64,000 bases of DNA from Elusimicrobiota bacterium (GCA_003151975.1 PLZD01000032.1:1-64000); one strand, 5' to 3'. Counted from the stretch's first letter, positions 42,294-50,827 are shown. The notes: generated by a model from the letters alone, not told the origin. A program made the numbers and translations.

Positions 42294-42386
42294 ATAATAC
42301 AAATTAGCAAATAAGGTGGGGGTTGCCAATGCTGGCGGATTGTGACAAAAATCGCCATTGCGAAAAACAAGGAAAGGCCCTACACT
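42294..42386. promoter_or_regulatory. Divergent promoters of gcvT and the secreted protein gene
   Basis: Minus strand: TATTAT (42299-42294), 6 nt before the gcvT ATG, with no good -35. Plus strand: TTGCGA (42358-42363), a 17-bp spacer and TACACT (42381-42386), 6 nt before the ATG at 42393. Neither start codon has a Shine-Dalgarno sequence between the -10 and the codon, so both mRNAs are predicted to be leaderless. Confidence 0.7.
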
Positions 42387-42392
42387 TTTACC

Positions 42393-42905
42393 ATGAAAAG
42401 GATTCTTTCCTCGCTTCTCGCGCTGAGCGTCATCATGGTTCCGGCGTTCGCTCAAACCGCGGACGACGACCCGCTGCTCGCCAAGATCGTCGATTTCGCC
42501 AAAGCCAACATGGGCAAGACCGTCGGCAACGGCGAGTGCGCGGGATTGGCCGCGCAGGCGCTCAAAGCCGCGGGCGCCAAACCCCGGGCGCGCGTGGGCT
42601 ATCCGGCCGCCAACGACTATGTCTGGGGCGAGGAAGTTCTGCTGATCGAAGCCGCGCCGGACGGAGTCAAGATGACGGGGACCTTCGAAGACGTGAAGCC
42701 CGGCTACATCGTGCAATTCAGCAACGTCAAGTTCCAAAGAGCCCACTTCGCCCACCACACTGCCATCGTGGAGTCCATCAACCGCAAGCGCCTCGGGCTT
42801 CTGCAGCAGCACATCGGGGGACATCGGTTCGTCGTCGAGGGAGCGGTGCGCATCGACAAACTCGCGTCGGGCTGGATGCGGTTCTATCGGCCGCTGCCGC
42901 TCTAA
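42393..42905 (+). CDS. Secreted CHAP/NlpC-like cysteine hydrolase-like protein
   Basis: The 170-aa product has a signal peptide (1-20) and a compact domain with Cys49 in GNGECAGLAAQAL and His121/122 in HFAHHTAIVES, the order found in CHAP and NlpC/P60 folds. GYIVQFSNV before the His matches the GDIVxF segment of these domains. It may cut peptidoglycan or another amide outside the cell. The family assignment is by pattern only. The 3' end overlaps the convergent gene by 4 bp. Confidence 0.7.
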   Translation: MKRILSSLLALSVIMVPAFAQTADDDPLLAKIVDFAKANMGKTVGNGECAGLAAQALKAAGAKPRARVGYPAANDYVWGEEVLLIEAAPDGVKMTGTFEDVKPGYIVQFSNVKFQRAHFAHHTAIVESINRKRLGLLQQHIGGHRFVVEGAVRIDKLASGWMRFYRPLPL

Positions 42906-43771
42906 GACTTGAAGAAAAAACTCTTCGAGCCGAGGTCCCGAGACGACTCGATGCGCCAGCCGTCCTTGGTCTTGCGCCAAACGTCGCGCGAGTAGCCTTG
43001 GGAGTAGTAAGTTTGGTCCCTGCGCGCTTCCTCGTTGACGGTGCCCGAGAACGCGCTCATGACGACCACGGCGACCTTGCCGGCCGAGAGGTCCATCGAG
43101 ATGATCTTGACGTCGAAGGCCGAGACCGCGGTGAGCCCCGCGAACTCTTTTTGCATGTAGGTCAGGTCCGCGTCTTTCTTCATGACCTCGCCGTCGATCA
43201 AAGTGTCGGTGTAGTCGTCGGTTTCCATCTCCCAAATCGCGCGCGGGTCTTTGCCGCGCACGGCCTCATTCAACTTGGCGTATCCCGCGAGCAGTTCCGC
43301 GCGCATCGAGGCCGTCGTCGGCGCAGCGGCGGGGGCCTCCGGCGTGGAGAAAATGTCCCATTCGACGCCGGCCGCGCGCTGAAACACGGTATTGATCGAC
43401 TCGCCATAGCTGACAAAGCCCCTTTGACGCACGATGCGGTAGGCCATGACGACCAGCGAGTCGAAGCCCTCGGCCGATACCTCGGGCTTGACCAAGCCCA
43501 TCAGCTCGTCGGCGCCGCGCTTGATGGCCTCGATGTCGTCGGCCTTGTCGGCGAGATACTCGACGCCCAAGGTCCGCGCGCCTGATTTGATGCCCTTTAT
43601 AGGCCCGCGCTCGATGATGTTGTAGACCGTGCCCGACGGCGCGCGCAGCTCGGTCGTCTTGATCTTCGGGGCGAAAGCCTTGGGGAACATGAAGCTGGCG
43701 CCGACGAATATCCCGCCGACGACGACGAGCCCCAGCAAGCCCCAACCGGCGATTTTAAGGAGAGTCTTCAT
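42902..43771 (-). CDS. Membrane-anchored protein with C-terminal NTF2-like (SnoaL/DUF4440) domain
   Basis: The 289-aa protein has one N-terminal transmembrane helix (about 6-30), a middle region, and a C-terminal domain of about 130 residues: AELLAGYAKLNEAVRGKDPRAI, then VWRKTKDGWRIESSRDLG near the end. The latter is the usual last strand of SnoaL-like/DUF4440 domains. Ligand unknown. It follows the PilZ-like gene with a 49-bp gap. Confidence 0.7.
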   Translation of the reverse strand: MKTLLKIAGWGLLGLVVVGGIFVGASFMFPKAFAPKIKTTELRAPSGTVYNIIERGPIKGIKSGARTLGVEYLADKADDIEAIKRGADELMGLVKPEVSAEGFDSLVVMAYRIVRQRGFVSYGESINTVFQRAAGVEWDIFSTPEAPAAAPTTASMRAELLAGYAKLNEAVRGKDPRAIWEMETDDYTDTLIDGEVMKKDADLTYMQKEFAGLTAVSAFDVKIISMDLSAGKVAVVVMSAFSGTVNEEARRDQTYYSQGYSRDVWRKTKDGWRIESSRDLGSKSFFFKS

Positions 43772-43820
43772 GCTCGGTCGCCAAAGTTATCAAATTGCCC
43801 GACGGGGCGCAATAAAGAAG

Positions 43821-44135
43821 CTAGCGCGACAGGGCGTCGAGGAGGACCGTCGAAAGGCGTCGCGATTCCACCTGGTCGAGGAAGCGCAGCTCGGCGGCGT
43901 TGTAGCCGTCGGCGTCCGTTTCGACCCAGAGGACCTCGGCGGGAAGGTCCCGGAAACGCTCGCCCGCGAGCTCGAAGCTCAAGAAAATTTTCTCGCGGCG
44001 CGAGATTTTCGTCATGGTCGACACGCCCGCGGACGTCGCCGTGAGTTCCGTCAATCGTCCCCAACCATCCGCGCGGGCCAACTCCGGCGCGAAACGCAGC
44101 GCCACCGGCGCGTCTTGCGCGGCCGCGCGCTTCAC
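43821..44135 (-). CDS. Small PilZ-like protein
   Basis: From the GTG at 44135, which overlaps the upstream stop (GTGA), the 104-aa product has the beta-barrel pattern of PilZ domains: a TSAGVST turn, KIFLSFELAG, PAEVLWVE and AAELRFLDQVESRR. The c-di-GMP motifs RxxxR and (D/N)xSxxG are not intact (SAG in place of SxxG, and no clear RxxxR), so binding of c-di-GMP is doubtful. The frame is open further upstream but only as a shadow of the propeller gene. Confidence 0.6.
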   Translation of the reverse strand: MKRAAAQDAPVALRFAPELARADGWGRLTELTATSAGVSTMTKISRREKIFLSFELAGERFRDLPAEVLWVETDADGYNAAELRFLDQVESRRLSTVLLDALSR

Positions 44136-45289
44136 TTGAGCCCCCAGATCAAATGGCGGTAGACGCGCGCGGGGCCGATGTCCTTGGGGATGGGCTCGCC
44201 CACGGTCCAAAAATGCTCGCCGTCCCAGGCCAAGCCCACGGGCCGGTGCCGTCCGTCCTTGTACTCGGGCAGTGATATCCGCTCGACGGCCTCGTCGGGA
44301 CGCTCGAGATTGTGTCGCACGAGCTCGTGGTTGGCCGAGTCGAGCGACCACAAGGTCCGGCCGTCGTAGACGATGGCGACGGGCGAGACGCCGGGATACT
44401 TGTAAGATGCGATCTCCGACAGCTCCGAGTCGACGAGATGCTTGTGTATGCGATGCTCTTTCGAATCCAAGGTCCACAGATAAAGCCCGTCGAAGGCGAT
44501 GCCCAAGGTGTTTTGCGCGGCGCGATCGTAGTTCTCCACAGCGGTGAGGCTGTCGTCCTTCATGCGCCGCGATACGCCGCCGAACGCGGAGGCCGTCCAG
44601 ACGGAGTCGGCGCCGAAGGCCAGCGCGATCGGCGTCTGGTCGGGGAAATGCACGATGCGCTTGATGGCCATGTTCGCCGGATCGTAAGCGTAGAGCGACT
44701 GCGTGAACCAATCCGCGACCCAGAGCCGGCCCTCGTCGAAGGCGAGGCTCGCGGGATGGGCGGAGGGCAAGTCCCAATAATAGCGCGTGGCCGCCTCGGC
44801 CTTCACCTGCGCCTCGTGGCGCTTGACGGACATCGTGCCGAAGGCGGCGGCGAAAAAAGCCAGCGCCGCGAAAGCGTAGACGGCCGCGGTCGGCCGCTTG
44901 GGCGGCGTGCGCGTCAAAGTGTAGACGGTCCCGGGCAAGCGGCCGGCCTTCGCGAGCCCGGCCTGCAGGGCCTCGCGCGTCCAGGGCGCCGAGACGACTT
45001 CCGCGGCACCCGTGCGCATGAGGCGCACGGCGCGGCTGGCGTCGCGTACTTTAAGCGCCACGACGACCGGCGTCAGCGGCGAGACGCGCAGCAGTTCGCG
45101 AACGAGGACCTCGGCGTCCTGATTGGGCGCGTCGACGACGAGCATGAGGCGCGGCGAGAACTCGCCAATGAGCTCGACGGCGTCGGCCAGGCGCCCCGCG
45201 CCATGCACGAGATGGCCTGATTCCCCCGCCATGAGCGCGAGTCTCTCGCGGTCCGAGTCGTCCCGGCAGACCAAGGCGATCGTGGCCAT
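44132..45289 (-). CDS. Receiver-like domain, transmembrane helix and extracytoplasmic beta-propeller in one protein
   Basis: The 385-aa product begins with a receiver-like domain (1-115) with Asp53 (LVVDAP) at the phosphoacceptor position; the DD pair is present at 10-11 but the switch Lys is not obvious. A transmembrane helix follows (about 134-153), then a propeller-like region (about 165-380) with repeated LWxxD and LAFD-type strands, as in NHL/SMP-30 or PQQ-like repeats. A cytoplasmic receiver joined to a periplasmic propeller is unusual. It starts 1 bp after a PorV-LysM gene and overlaps the PilZ-like gene. Confidence 0.8.
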   Translation of the reverse strand: MATIALVCRDDSDRERLALMAGESGHLVHGAGRLADAVELIGEFSPRLMLVVDAPNQDAEVLVRELLRVSPLTPVVVALKVRDASRAVRLMRTGAAEVVSAPWTREALQAGLAKAGRLPGTVYTLTRTPPKRPTAAVYAFAALAFFAAAFGTMSVKRHEAQVKAEAATRYYWDLPSAHPASLAFDEGRLWVADWFTQSLYAYDPANMAIKRIVHFPDQTPIALAFGADSVWTASAFGGVSRRMKDDSLTAVENYDRAAQNTLGIAFDGLYLWTLDSKEHRIHKHLVDSELSEIASYKYPGVSPVAIVYDGRTLWSLDSANHELVRHNLERPDEAVERISLPEYKDGRHRPVGLAWDGEHFWTVGEPIPKDIGPARVYRHLIWGLK

Positions 45290-45290
45290 G

Positions 45291-46649
45291 TCAGCGCTTG
45301 GGCGGGGCCGGGATGACGAACTCCGCCCCCTCCTGCGGCAAGCCGCGGTCCACCTTGTCGCGGTTGGCGTCGTAAATCGTCTCCCAAAGATTACCGTCGC
45401 CGTAGAAGGTCTTCGACATCGAGCGCAAGGTCTCGCCGGGCTTGACCACGTGCAGCTGCGGCCAAGTGATCTTCTTGGGCAAGGCCTTCTTGCGGATGAG
45501 GAGCGGCTTGCGCGGCGGCGTCTTCTTGACCGCGGAATCGACATCGGCCTGCTTGAGGTCGAAGTCGGCGTTCTCCTTCTTCGTCTGCAGCTCCCGGTAC
45601 TGCTGCTCGAGCTCGCGCACCCGCTGCTCGACGACGCCGAGCTCGGCGTCGGAGATCTGCCGGTGCGTCTCGGCCGTCTTGGTCTCCTCGTCGGCCGTCT
45701 TCTTGCGCTCCTCGAGCTTTTGAATGTCGGTGCGCAAAGCCTCGGCTTGGCTGGCCGCCTGGCCGACGAAGTTGCCGGAGAACGACGGCGCGCCGAAGCG
45801 GTAATTGAAGCTCATCTGAAAGCCGCCGCCCTGGCGATGAATGCCGCCCGTGGGAAGCTGCATCGCGAAGTCGAGCACGACGGGCGAGAGATTGAGGCCG
45901 AAGCCCCAGGCGAACTGGCTGACGCCGTCGAGCTGGAAGCCGCGGCCGGCCCGCACCTTGAGCAAGCCTTGATAGAAGGAGCCCTCGATGCCGGGATAGA
46001 AATCGGTCAGGCGATTGCGGAAGTCGAGGTCGCCCGTCACGGTCAGCCACTTGTGCCACACATAGGCCGAGCCCAGGCTGTACTTCCCGCGGGCTTGGCC
46101 CACGTTCGTCACCCAGTCCCGGACCACGAACGAGCCGCTCAAGCCCATGTTGCTCCGCGCGAGGATGCCTCCGTCGAAGCCGAGGCCGAACAAGCTCGAG
46201 TCGAGCGCGCCGCCCTCGTTGACGTTGAGGAATTTCAGGTTTCCGCCGATCTTGAGCGGTTTGGCCAGCGGCAGCGCCGGGACTTTGAACTCCTGCGAGT
46301 AGTTCATCAGGAGCTCGTCCTTGTCGCCTCCGTTTTGCTGGCGCTCCGACATATAGGCGCCGCCGATGGTCGCCGTGTTGATCGGCTCAAACGGACGCAT
46401 GTAGGTCAAGGTCCCGAAGGTCATCGTCCCAACGGGAGACTGCAAGCGCCCCACGCCAGTGCCCGCCTGCGTGTAGGGCGTGTTAGCGGTGCCCGCGGGA
46501 TTGAAGAACATCGCGTAGGGATCGTCGGCGACGGCCGAATAGCCCATGCCCATGCCGGCCGCCTTGGCGCCGGGCAGGAAATCGTCAAAAATGGCCGCCC
46601 CGGCAGGGGCAGCCGCGGCAAAAAGCACCGCGAAAATCATCATCCTCAT
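45291..46649 (-). CDS. PorV-like outer-membrane protein with coiled coil and C-terminal LysM
   Basis: The 452-aa product has a signal peptide (1-19) and a UPF0164/PorV-like barrel (about 20-300), recognisable by FLPGAKAAGMGMGYSAVADDPYAMFFNPAG. A coiled coil (about 300-370, rich in Glu, Lys, Gln) and a LysM domain (about 395-447, HVVKPGETLRSMSKTFYGD) follow. LysM binds peptidoglycan, so the protein could tie the outer membrane to the wall. PorV relatives serve as shuttle or porin in type IX secretion; no other T9SS gene is visible. TATAAT lies 8 nt before the ATG. Confidence 0.85.
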   Translation of the reverse strand: MRMMIFAVLFAAAAPAGAAIFDDFLPGAKAAGMGMGYSAVADDPYAMFFNPAGTANTPYTQAGTGVGRLQSPVGTMTFGTLTYMRPFEPINTATIGGAYMSERQQNGGDKDELLMNYSQEFKVPALPLAKPLKIGGNLKFLNVNEGGALDSSLFGLGFDGGILARSNMGLSGSFVVRDWVTNVGQARGKYSLGSAYVWHKWLTVTGDLDFRNRLTDFYPGIEGSFYQGLLKVRAGRGFQLDGVSQFAWGFGLNLSPVVLDFAMQLPTGGIHRQGGGFQMSFNYRFGAPSFSGNFVGQAASQAEALRTDIQKLEERKKTADEETKTAETHRQISDAELGVVEQRVRELEQQYRELQTKKENADFDLKQADVDSAVKKTPPRKPLLIRKKALPKKITWPQLHVVKPGETLRSMSKTFYGDGNLWETIYDANRDKVDRGLPQEGAEFVIPAPPKR

Positions 46650-46699
46650 TCGGGGCGATTATAACTAAATTAGGTTACGCGAATATTGCCAAGGAATCC

Positions 46700-46728
46700 T
46701 TGACTTATCCGACATCTCCTGTAATAAT
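46700..46728 (+). promoter_or_regulatory. Promoter with TTGACT and AATAAT, leaderless layout
   Basis: TTGACT (46700-46705), a 17-bp spacer and AATAAT (46723-46728), which ends 6 nt before the ATG at 46735. Confidence 0.65.
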
Positions 46729-46734
46729 GACGAT

Positions 46735-47601
46735 ATGGACGAGGCTCCCTCCCCGCCGCCGCGCCGCAACTGGCTCGCGGCTTTGCTCGTCATCCTAGCC
46801 ATCGGCGGCTCGGCCATCGGGGTCTTCATTTACCAGATGATCCAAAGCGGCCGGAAAACGACCGTCGACGCCTCCGGCTTCGACATCGCCCAGACCACGG
46901 ACAAGACCTTTGTCACCACGGACTCGGGTCAGCAGCCGGCGGATCCGGGCTCGAGCCTCGGCATGATCAAGACCGGCTTGCCGCAAATGCGCTTCGGATC
47001 GAACTCCCCCGCTCCGAACAGCGGTTCCGGAGGCTCAGGCGGAGCGAACAATGGACAGCAGAACGAAAGCTCGTTCACTCAGATGGCCCGTCATTACGAG
47101 CCGCAGGTCACCGATTTCGTGAAAAATTGGGGCAAGAAATCACCGACGCTCAAGCAGTACGCCAAGGATTGGATGAGCTATCCGGATCTCAAGAAGCTCA
47201 ACGACGATTACATGCACAACCACGATCCGATCGCCTTCGCGCGCGGATTGGCCGGGTCATCAAGCTTTCCGACGCTGGTGAAGAAGTATGCCGGCACCCC
47301 GGACATGCAGCAGTTCGTGCACGCCGCCATGTCGGCGATGCCCGCCGACATGAGGACCGCCGGCTTGAATTACATCAACAGCGACAATATCGTCAAGAAG
47401 GTCGCGGACAACGTCATGACGAGCCTGGGGCTGCCAGCAGGTCTCCTAGGAGGCGGCGGCGCCAGCGCGCCTCAGGTCGACGCGAACCAGGTCATGGGCA
47501 ACATGCTGGGCAACAACCCGCAGCTGCAGAAGGCCATGGAAAGCAATCCTGATATCCAGAAGAAGATCCAAGACGCCACCGCCGGGCAGCAGCAGCACTA
47601 A
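46735..47601 (+). CDS. Membrane-anchored protein of unknown function
   Basis: The 288-aa product has a Pro-rich N-terminus, one transmembrane helix (about 13-36), a Ser/Gly/Asn-rich linker (about 70-115) and a helical C-terminal region (about 118-245), with conserved-looking YEPQVTDFVKNWGKK, then an Asn/Gln/Met-rich end. No known domain. A terminator hairpin follows. The single gene is flanked by oppositely oriented units. Confidence 0.7.
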   Translation: MDEAPSPPPRRNWLAALLVILAIGGSAIGVFIYQMIQSGRKTTVDASGFDIAQTTDKTFVTTDSGQQPADPGSSLGMIKTGLPQMRFGSNSPAPNSGSGGSGGANNGQQNESSFTQMARHYEPQVTDFVKNWGKKSPTLKQYAKDWMSYPDLKKLNDDYMHNHDPIAFARGLAGSSSFPTLVKKYAGTPDMQQFVHAAMSAMPADMRTAGLNYINSDNIVKKVADNVMTSLGLPAGLLGGGGASAPQVDANQVMGNMLGNNPQLQKAMESNPDIQKKIQDATAGQQQH

Positions 47602-47631
47602 CTCACCCTCCTTCCTCCTCCATAAAAAGCC

Positions 47632-47657
47632 AGAGCCCCGCCCTAAGGCGGGGCTCT
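47632..47657. terminator. Bidirectional terminator hairpin
   Basis: A perfect 11-bp stem, AGAGCCCCGCC with GGCGGGGCTCT and loop CTAA, lies between convergent genes. On the minus strand it is followed by GGCTTTTTATGG, a good U run; on the plus strand the T content is low. Confidence 0.8.
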
Positions 47658-47693
47658 CCTCTCGTGTGAAGAAGGGTCCGAGAGAACTAAGGC

Positions 47694-47966
47694 TTACTTG
47701 CTCGACTGCTGATTCACGCTCAGCGGCTGAGCCTGGGACGAGGTGCCCGAGCCTGACCCAGCGGTTCCGCCGCTGGCGGCCGAGTTAGCCACGCACTCCC
47801 CGTTGGCCTGATGGGTTCCAGCACCGCAAGGCAAGCTCGCCGGTGCAGTCGAGGCGGCTGTCGGAGTGCTTCCGCCGCACCCGCCGCCGCTGCCACCGCA
47901 CGCCAACGCTCCCGTCAGGCCCAGAGCGACCGTCACAGCCATCGCCCGCAAAATGTTCTTTTTCAT
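47694..47966 (-). CDS. Small secreted Cys-motif protein, probable lipoprotein
   Basis: The 90-aa product from ATG 47966 has a signal sequence with a Cys just after GALAC (an imperfect lipobox), a Gly/Cys-rich stretch, a Thr/Ala/Pro linker, and the motif CGAGTHQANGECVAN. The same pattern, Cys-x2-GTHQ-x2-G-x-CV-x-N, occurs in the neighbouring small gene. AGGAGG lies 5-10 bp upstream and a TTGACA promoter precedes it. An upstream in-frame ATG at 47987 overlaps the -10 box and is rejected. Confidence 0.75.
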   Translation of the reverse strand: MKKNILRAMAVTVALGLTGALACGGSGGGCGGSTPTAASTAPASLPCGAGTHQANGECVANSAASGGTAGSGSGTSSQAQPLSVNQQSSK

Positions 47967-47987
47967 TACCCCCTCCTCACTTGTCAT

Positions 47988-48017
47988 AGTTTAAGGCCGC
48001 AAGCCCCATCCTGTCAA
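47988..48017 (-). promoter_or_regulatory. Promoter of the small Cys-motif lipoprotein gene
   Basis: Minus-strand TTGACA (48017-48012), an 18-bp spacer and TAAACT (47993-47988). The leader of about 16 nt contains AGGAGG, so this gene is not leaderless. Confidence 0.75.
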
Positions 48018-48085
48018 TAGCAAACGACGACTTTAATTGAAGTTTTACCATGCCGCTTGGATGCAAAATTATCATGTTTTTTATG

Positions 48086-48352
48086 CTATTTCTTTGCAGG
48101 CGCCGGCTTTGCCGACGGAGCGGCGGCGCCAGGACGGACCGGATTGCTGACGCAGCGGCCATGTTCCTGATGCGTGCCGGGCTCGCATTGCAGCAAATCC
48201 TTCTCGGTGTATTCCTTGGGCTGGCTGTTGGCGCCCAGGCTAACCATCCTGTCCCAGTTCAGCGCCACGACGCCAGAGTAGCCGATTCCGACGAGAATGG
48301 TCATGCCCACCATGAGCCACCAGAATGCCGTCTTGTTGAATCTCTTCGCCAT
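48086..48352 (-). CDS. Small membrane protein with the same Cys motif
   Basis: The 88-aa product from ATG 48352 has one transmembrane helix (about 12-33) and an outside C-terminal tail with CEPGTHQEHGRCVSN, which matches the motif in the neighbouring small gene, then an Ala/Pro/Lys-rich end. AGGAGG is present about 12 bp before the ATG. The function is unknown. The two-Cys loop could be a disulphide-closed binding element. Confidence 0.7.
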   Translation of the reverse strand: MAKRFNKTAFWWLMVGMTILVGIGYSGVVALNWDRMVSLGANSQPKEYTEKDLLQCEPGTHQEHGRCVSNPVRPGAAAPSAKPAPAKK

Positions 48353-48456
48353 AGGATGATTCGTCCTCCTTCCACGCAAGTGTATGCGGATTACGAGCCG
48401 CTGTCAAGGCCGGCTCCGCAAACCCGCATGAGCTGGGTCGCGGTCCTTCCAAAATG

Positions 48457-48462
48457 TATAAT
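48457..48462 (+). promoter_or_regulatory. -10 box of lgt, leaderless layout with a GTG start
   Basis: TATAAT ends 6 nt before the GTG at 48469. An in-frame ATG at 48454 would lie before this -10 and would add five residues not typical of Lgt. Confidence 0.65.
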
Positions 48463-48468
48463 CCAACC

Positions 48469-49242
48469 GTGAGACCGTTGATCTTCTCGTGGGGTCCTTT
48501 TCATGTCGCGGGCTACGGACTCATGATCGTGATCGGGGGCGTCGTGGTCTTCGGGCTCCTCTACCCCCGCATGGAGAAGCTCGGCCTCAAGAACGACGAG
48601 CAGTTCTGGCTCTTCGTGAACATCACCTTGCTGTCCGGGCCGGTCAGCGGGCGCATCCTTTACCTTTTCGAGTACACCAAGCCCTTTTCCGCCGACTTCT
48701 GGCATTCGATGTTCGCCCTCTCGACCGACTTCTCGATGCTCGGCGCCTTCATCGGCATGCCGCTGGCGTTCTGGGCCTTCGCCCGCTGGTACAAGATCCC
48801 TTTCATGCGCTTCTTCGACGGCGTTTGTCTCATGGCCTGCGTCTGGCACATCTTCGGCCGGCTGGGCTGCTTCATGGCGGGCTGCTGCCACGGGCGGCCG
48901 ACGGCCTTGCCCTGGGGCATCGTGTTCACGGACCCGAGATGCTCCGTCCCCGCCCGCTGGCTGGGAACGCCTCTGCATCCGACCCAGCTCATCGAAGCGG
49001 CGGGCGACGCCGTGCTGGCGGCGTTTCTCTGGCGCGCCTTCAAGCGCGAGGCGGGCTCGGGGCTGGTGGCGGCGATGTGGTTCGGCTGCTACGGCGCCCT
49101 GCGCTTCATGACGGAGTTCCTGCGCGGCGACACCGTGCCCTTGTCATTTGGCCTTACCGCGGGACAACTCTTCTCGCTCGGGCTGATGGCCGCGGCCGGC
49201 GTCATCCTCATCTGGCGGCATGAGAACCTCCGCACGGCATGA
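48469..49242 (+). CDS. lgt: Prolipoprotein diacylglyceryl transferase
   Basis: The 257-aa membrane protein begins MRPLIFSWGPFHVAGYGLM and has the Lgt signature GRLGCFMAGCCHGRP, the HPTQLIEA motif and SGRILYLFEY. It moves diacylglycerol from phosphatidylglycerol to the lipobox Cys, the first step of lipoprotein maturation. Lnt, the last step, is encoded at 54361-55866. The stop overlaps the start of the SDR gene (ATGA). Confidence 0.97.
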   Translation: MRPLIFSWGPFHVAGYGLMIVIGGVVVFGLLYPRMEKLGLKNDEQFWLFVNITLLSGPVSGRILYLFEYTKPFSADFWHSMFALSTDFSMLGAFIGMPLAFWAFARWYKIPFMRFFDGVCLMACVWHIFGRLGCFMAGCCHGRPTALPWGIVFTDPRCSVPARWLGTPLHPTQLIEAAGDAVLAAFLWRAFKREAGSGLVAAMWFGCYGALRFMTEFLRGDTVPLSFGLTAGQLFSLGLMAAAGVILIWRHENLRTA

Positions 49243-50054
49243 GCGCTCCCGAATCCCTGAAGGACAAGACCGTTCTGGTCAGCGGCGCCGCCTCGGGCAT
49301 CGGTCGGCGTCTAGCCCAAGACCTTTACTGGAACGAGAAAAGCCGCCTCATTCTCGTCGATGTCGATGAAAAAGAACTGCGCATACTTAAAGACGAGCTC
49401 GAGCCCGAAGACGGAGGCGACCGAGTCCTGGCGCTCGTCTGCGACATCAGCTCCGAGGACTCCGTCGCGCGTCTCGTGCGAGCCGTCGGACGCCGGCGCG
49501 TCGACGCTCTCGTCAACAACGCCGGCGTCGCGGTGCTGGGCTCGTTTGAGCACACCGACTTCGCGGACTTCGAGCGCGTGGTGCGTGTCAATTTGCTGGG
49601 CACGGCGCGGCTGACCAAGGCTTTCCTGCCGAATCTTCTGGAGGGCGGCAAGAGCTTCATCGTCAACGTCGCCTCGATGGCGGGCCTGGTCGGCGCGCCG
49701 GGCATGAGCGCCTATGTGGCCTCGAAGTTCGGCATCGTGGGTTTCTCGGACGCCCTGCACGCCGAACTCGGCAAGCGCGTCGGCGTCGGCGTGGTCTGTC
49801 CGACCTTCGTGCGCACGAACATCGCCAAAGGCGCGCGCGGAAAGGCCGATTGGTTCTTGGGCGCCGTGGGCTCCAAGCCCGAGAAAGTTTCGGCCGCGAT
49901 CATCCGCACCATCAAGGAGCGCAAGAAGCTCGTGCTCGTGAATGCCGACGCCTACCTTTTCTATTATTTAAATCGTTTCTTCCCCGGCCTCTCCGAGACG
50001 ATGATCTGGGCCGCCTATAAAGTCCTCAAGGCCACGGGAGTCATCGAAGAATGA
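49239..50054 (+). CDS. Short-chain dehydrogenase/reductase
   Basis: The 271-aa protein has the Rossmann motif VSGAASGIGRRLA, NNAG (NNAGVAVLG), catalytic Ser in VASMAGLVG and YVASK (Tyr and Lys of the YxxxK). The C-terminal part has a hydrophobic segment (AYLFYYLNRFFPGL). NAD(P)-linked oxidation or reduction of a lipid-like alcohol or ketone is likely. It overlaps lgt by 4 bp and the ADC-like gene by 4 bp. Confidence 0.93.
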   Translation: MSAPESLKDKTVLVSGAASGIGRRLAQDLYWNEKSRLILVDVDEKELRILKDELEPEDGGDRVLALVCDISSEDSVARLVRAVGRRRVDALVNNAGVAVLGSFEHTDFADFERVVRVNLLGTARLTKAFLPNLLEGGKSFIVNVASMAGLVGAPGMSAYVASKFGIVGFSDALHAELGKRVGVGVVCPTFVRTNIAKGARGKADWFLGAVGSKPEKVSAAIIRTIKERKKLVLVNADAYLFYYLNRFFPGLSETMIWAAYKVLKATGVIEE

Positions 50055-50827
50055 GCGCGCTGACTTTTTTCGAGGGCTACAAGCAGGAGCCGGTCTCGAT
50101 CCGCGGCGTGCCCGGCAAATCGCCGATGTTCTTTCGCGACTACCACATGATGGGCGGCGTGTTCCTCGCCGATCTCGCGAAAGCGCGCGAGGCGCTTCCG
50201 AAGAAATGGTACCGCCCGCTCAAGATGCCGCTGGGCAAGGCGCTGGTCGCCGTGCACTGCATGGAATACAAAGACAGCGACATCGGCCCGTACAACGAGA
50301 TCTCGCTGTCGATCGCCCTCAAGCGCGGCTGGCTGCCGTTCATGTCGATGTTCCAAGCGACGCGCTCGATACAAACGCGCGAGTACCACGCCTACATCAA
50401 GTCCTTGCCGGTCACGACCGCCACGGCCCTGCACGGCGGCATCGACTTCTTCAACTACCCGAAGTACCTGGCCAACATCACCTTCCGCGAAACCGCCGCG
50501 CACCGCGTCTGCACCTTGCGCGATAACGAGAGCGGCGACGTCATCCTCGAATTCGAAGGGCGTCGGATCAGCACCTGGGTCTGCGCGCCGAGAGACGAGA
50601 ACGTCATGACGCTCTACACCTATCCCGAGATGAAGGGCCGCCCCATGCGCGCGAAACTCATCATCAATCGCGTCGAGTGCGGTACAGCGTACGGCCGCGG
50701 CGCGAACCTGCGCTACGGCTCTCATGCGCGCGCGGCGGATTTTTCCGGGCTCGGCATCGGCCGGATCGTCGAGTATTTGTACGCGCCCCGCTGCCAGGGC
50801 GTGATGTTCGCGCCCGAAGCGCTATGA
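50051..50827 (+). CDS. Acetoacetate decarboxylase-like protein (ADC superfamily)
   Basis: The 258-aa product matches the acetoacetate decarboxylase fold (PF06314-type) by YKDSDIGPYNEISLSIAL, the central GR(R)IS segment and the length. In true ADC a lysine pair makes the Schiff base; I cannot place that lysine with confidence, so the reaction could be a decarboxylation, an aldol or a dehydration step. The start (ATG 50051) overlaps the SDR stop (ATGA), and the stop overlaps the next start. Confidence 0.8.
   Translation: MSALTFFEGYKQEPVSIRGVPGKSPMFFRDYHMMGGVFLADLAKAREALPKKWYRPLKMPLGKALVAVHCMEYKDSDIGPYNEISLSIALKRGWLPFMSMFQATRSIQTREYHAYIKSLPVTTATALHGGIDFFNYPKYLANITFRETAAHRVCTLRDNESGDVILEFEGRRISTWVCAPRDENVMTLYTYPEMKGRPMRAKLIINRVECGTAYGRGANLRYGSHARAADFSGLGIGRIVEYLYAPRCQGVMFAPEAL

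Noticed and set aside
42288-42392. Glycine riboswitch upstream of gcvT
   Set aside because: The gap of about 105 bp is shared by two divergent promoters, and the gcvT -10 leaves no room for a leader.
45291-46649. Evidence for a type IX secretion system
   Set aside because: PorV-like proteins (UPF0164) also occur without T9SS, and no other por/spr gene is visible.
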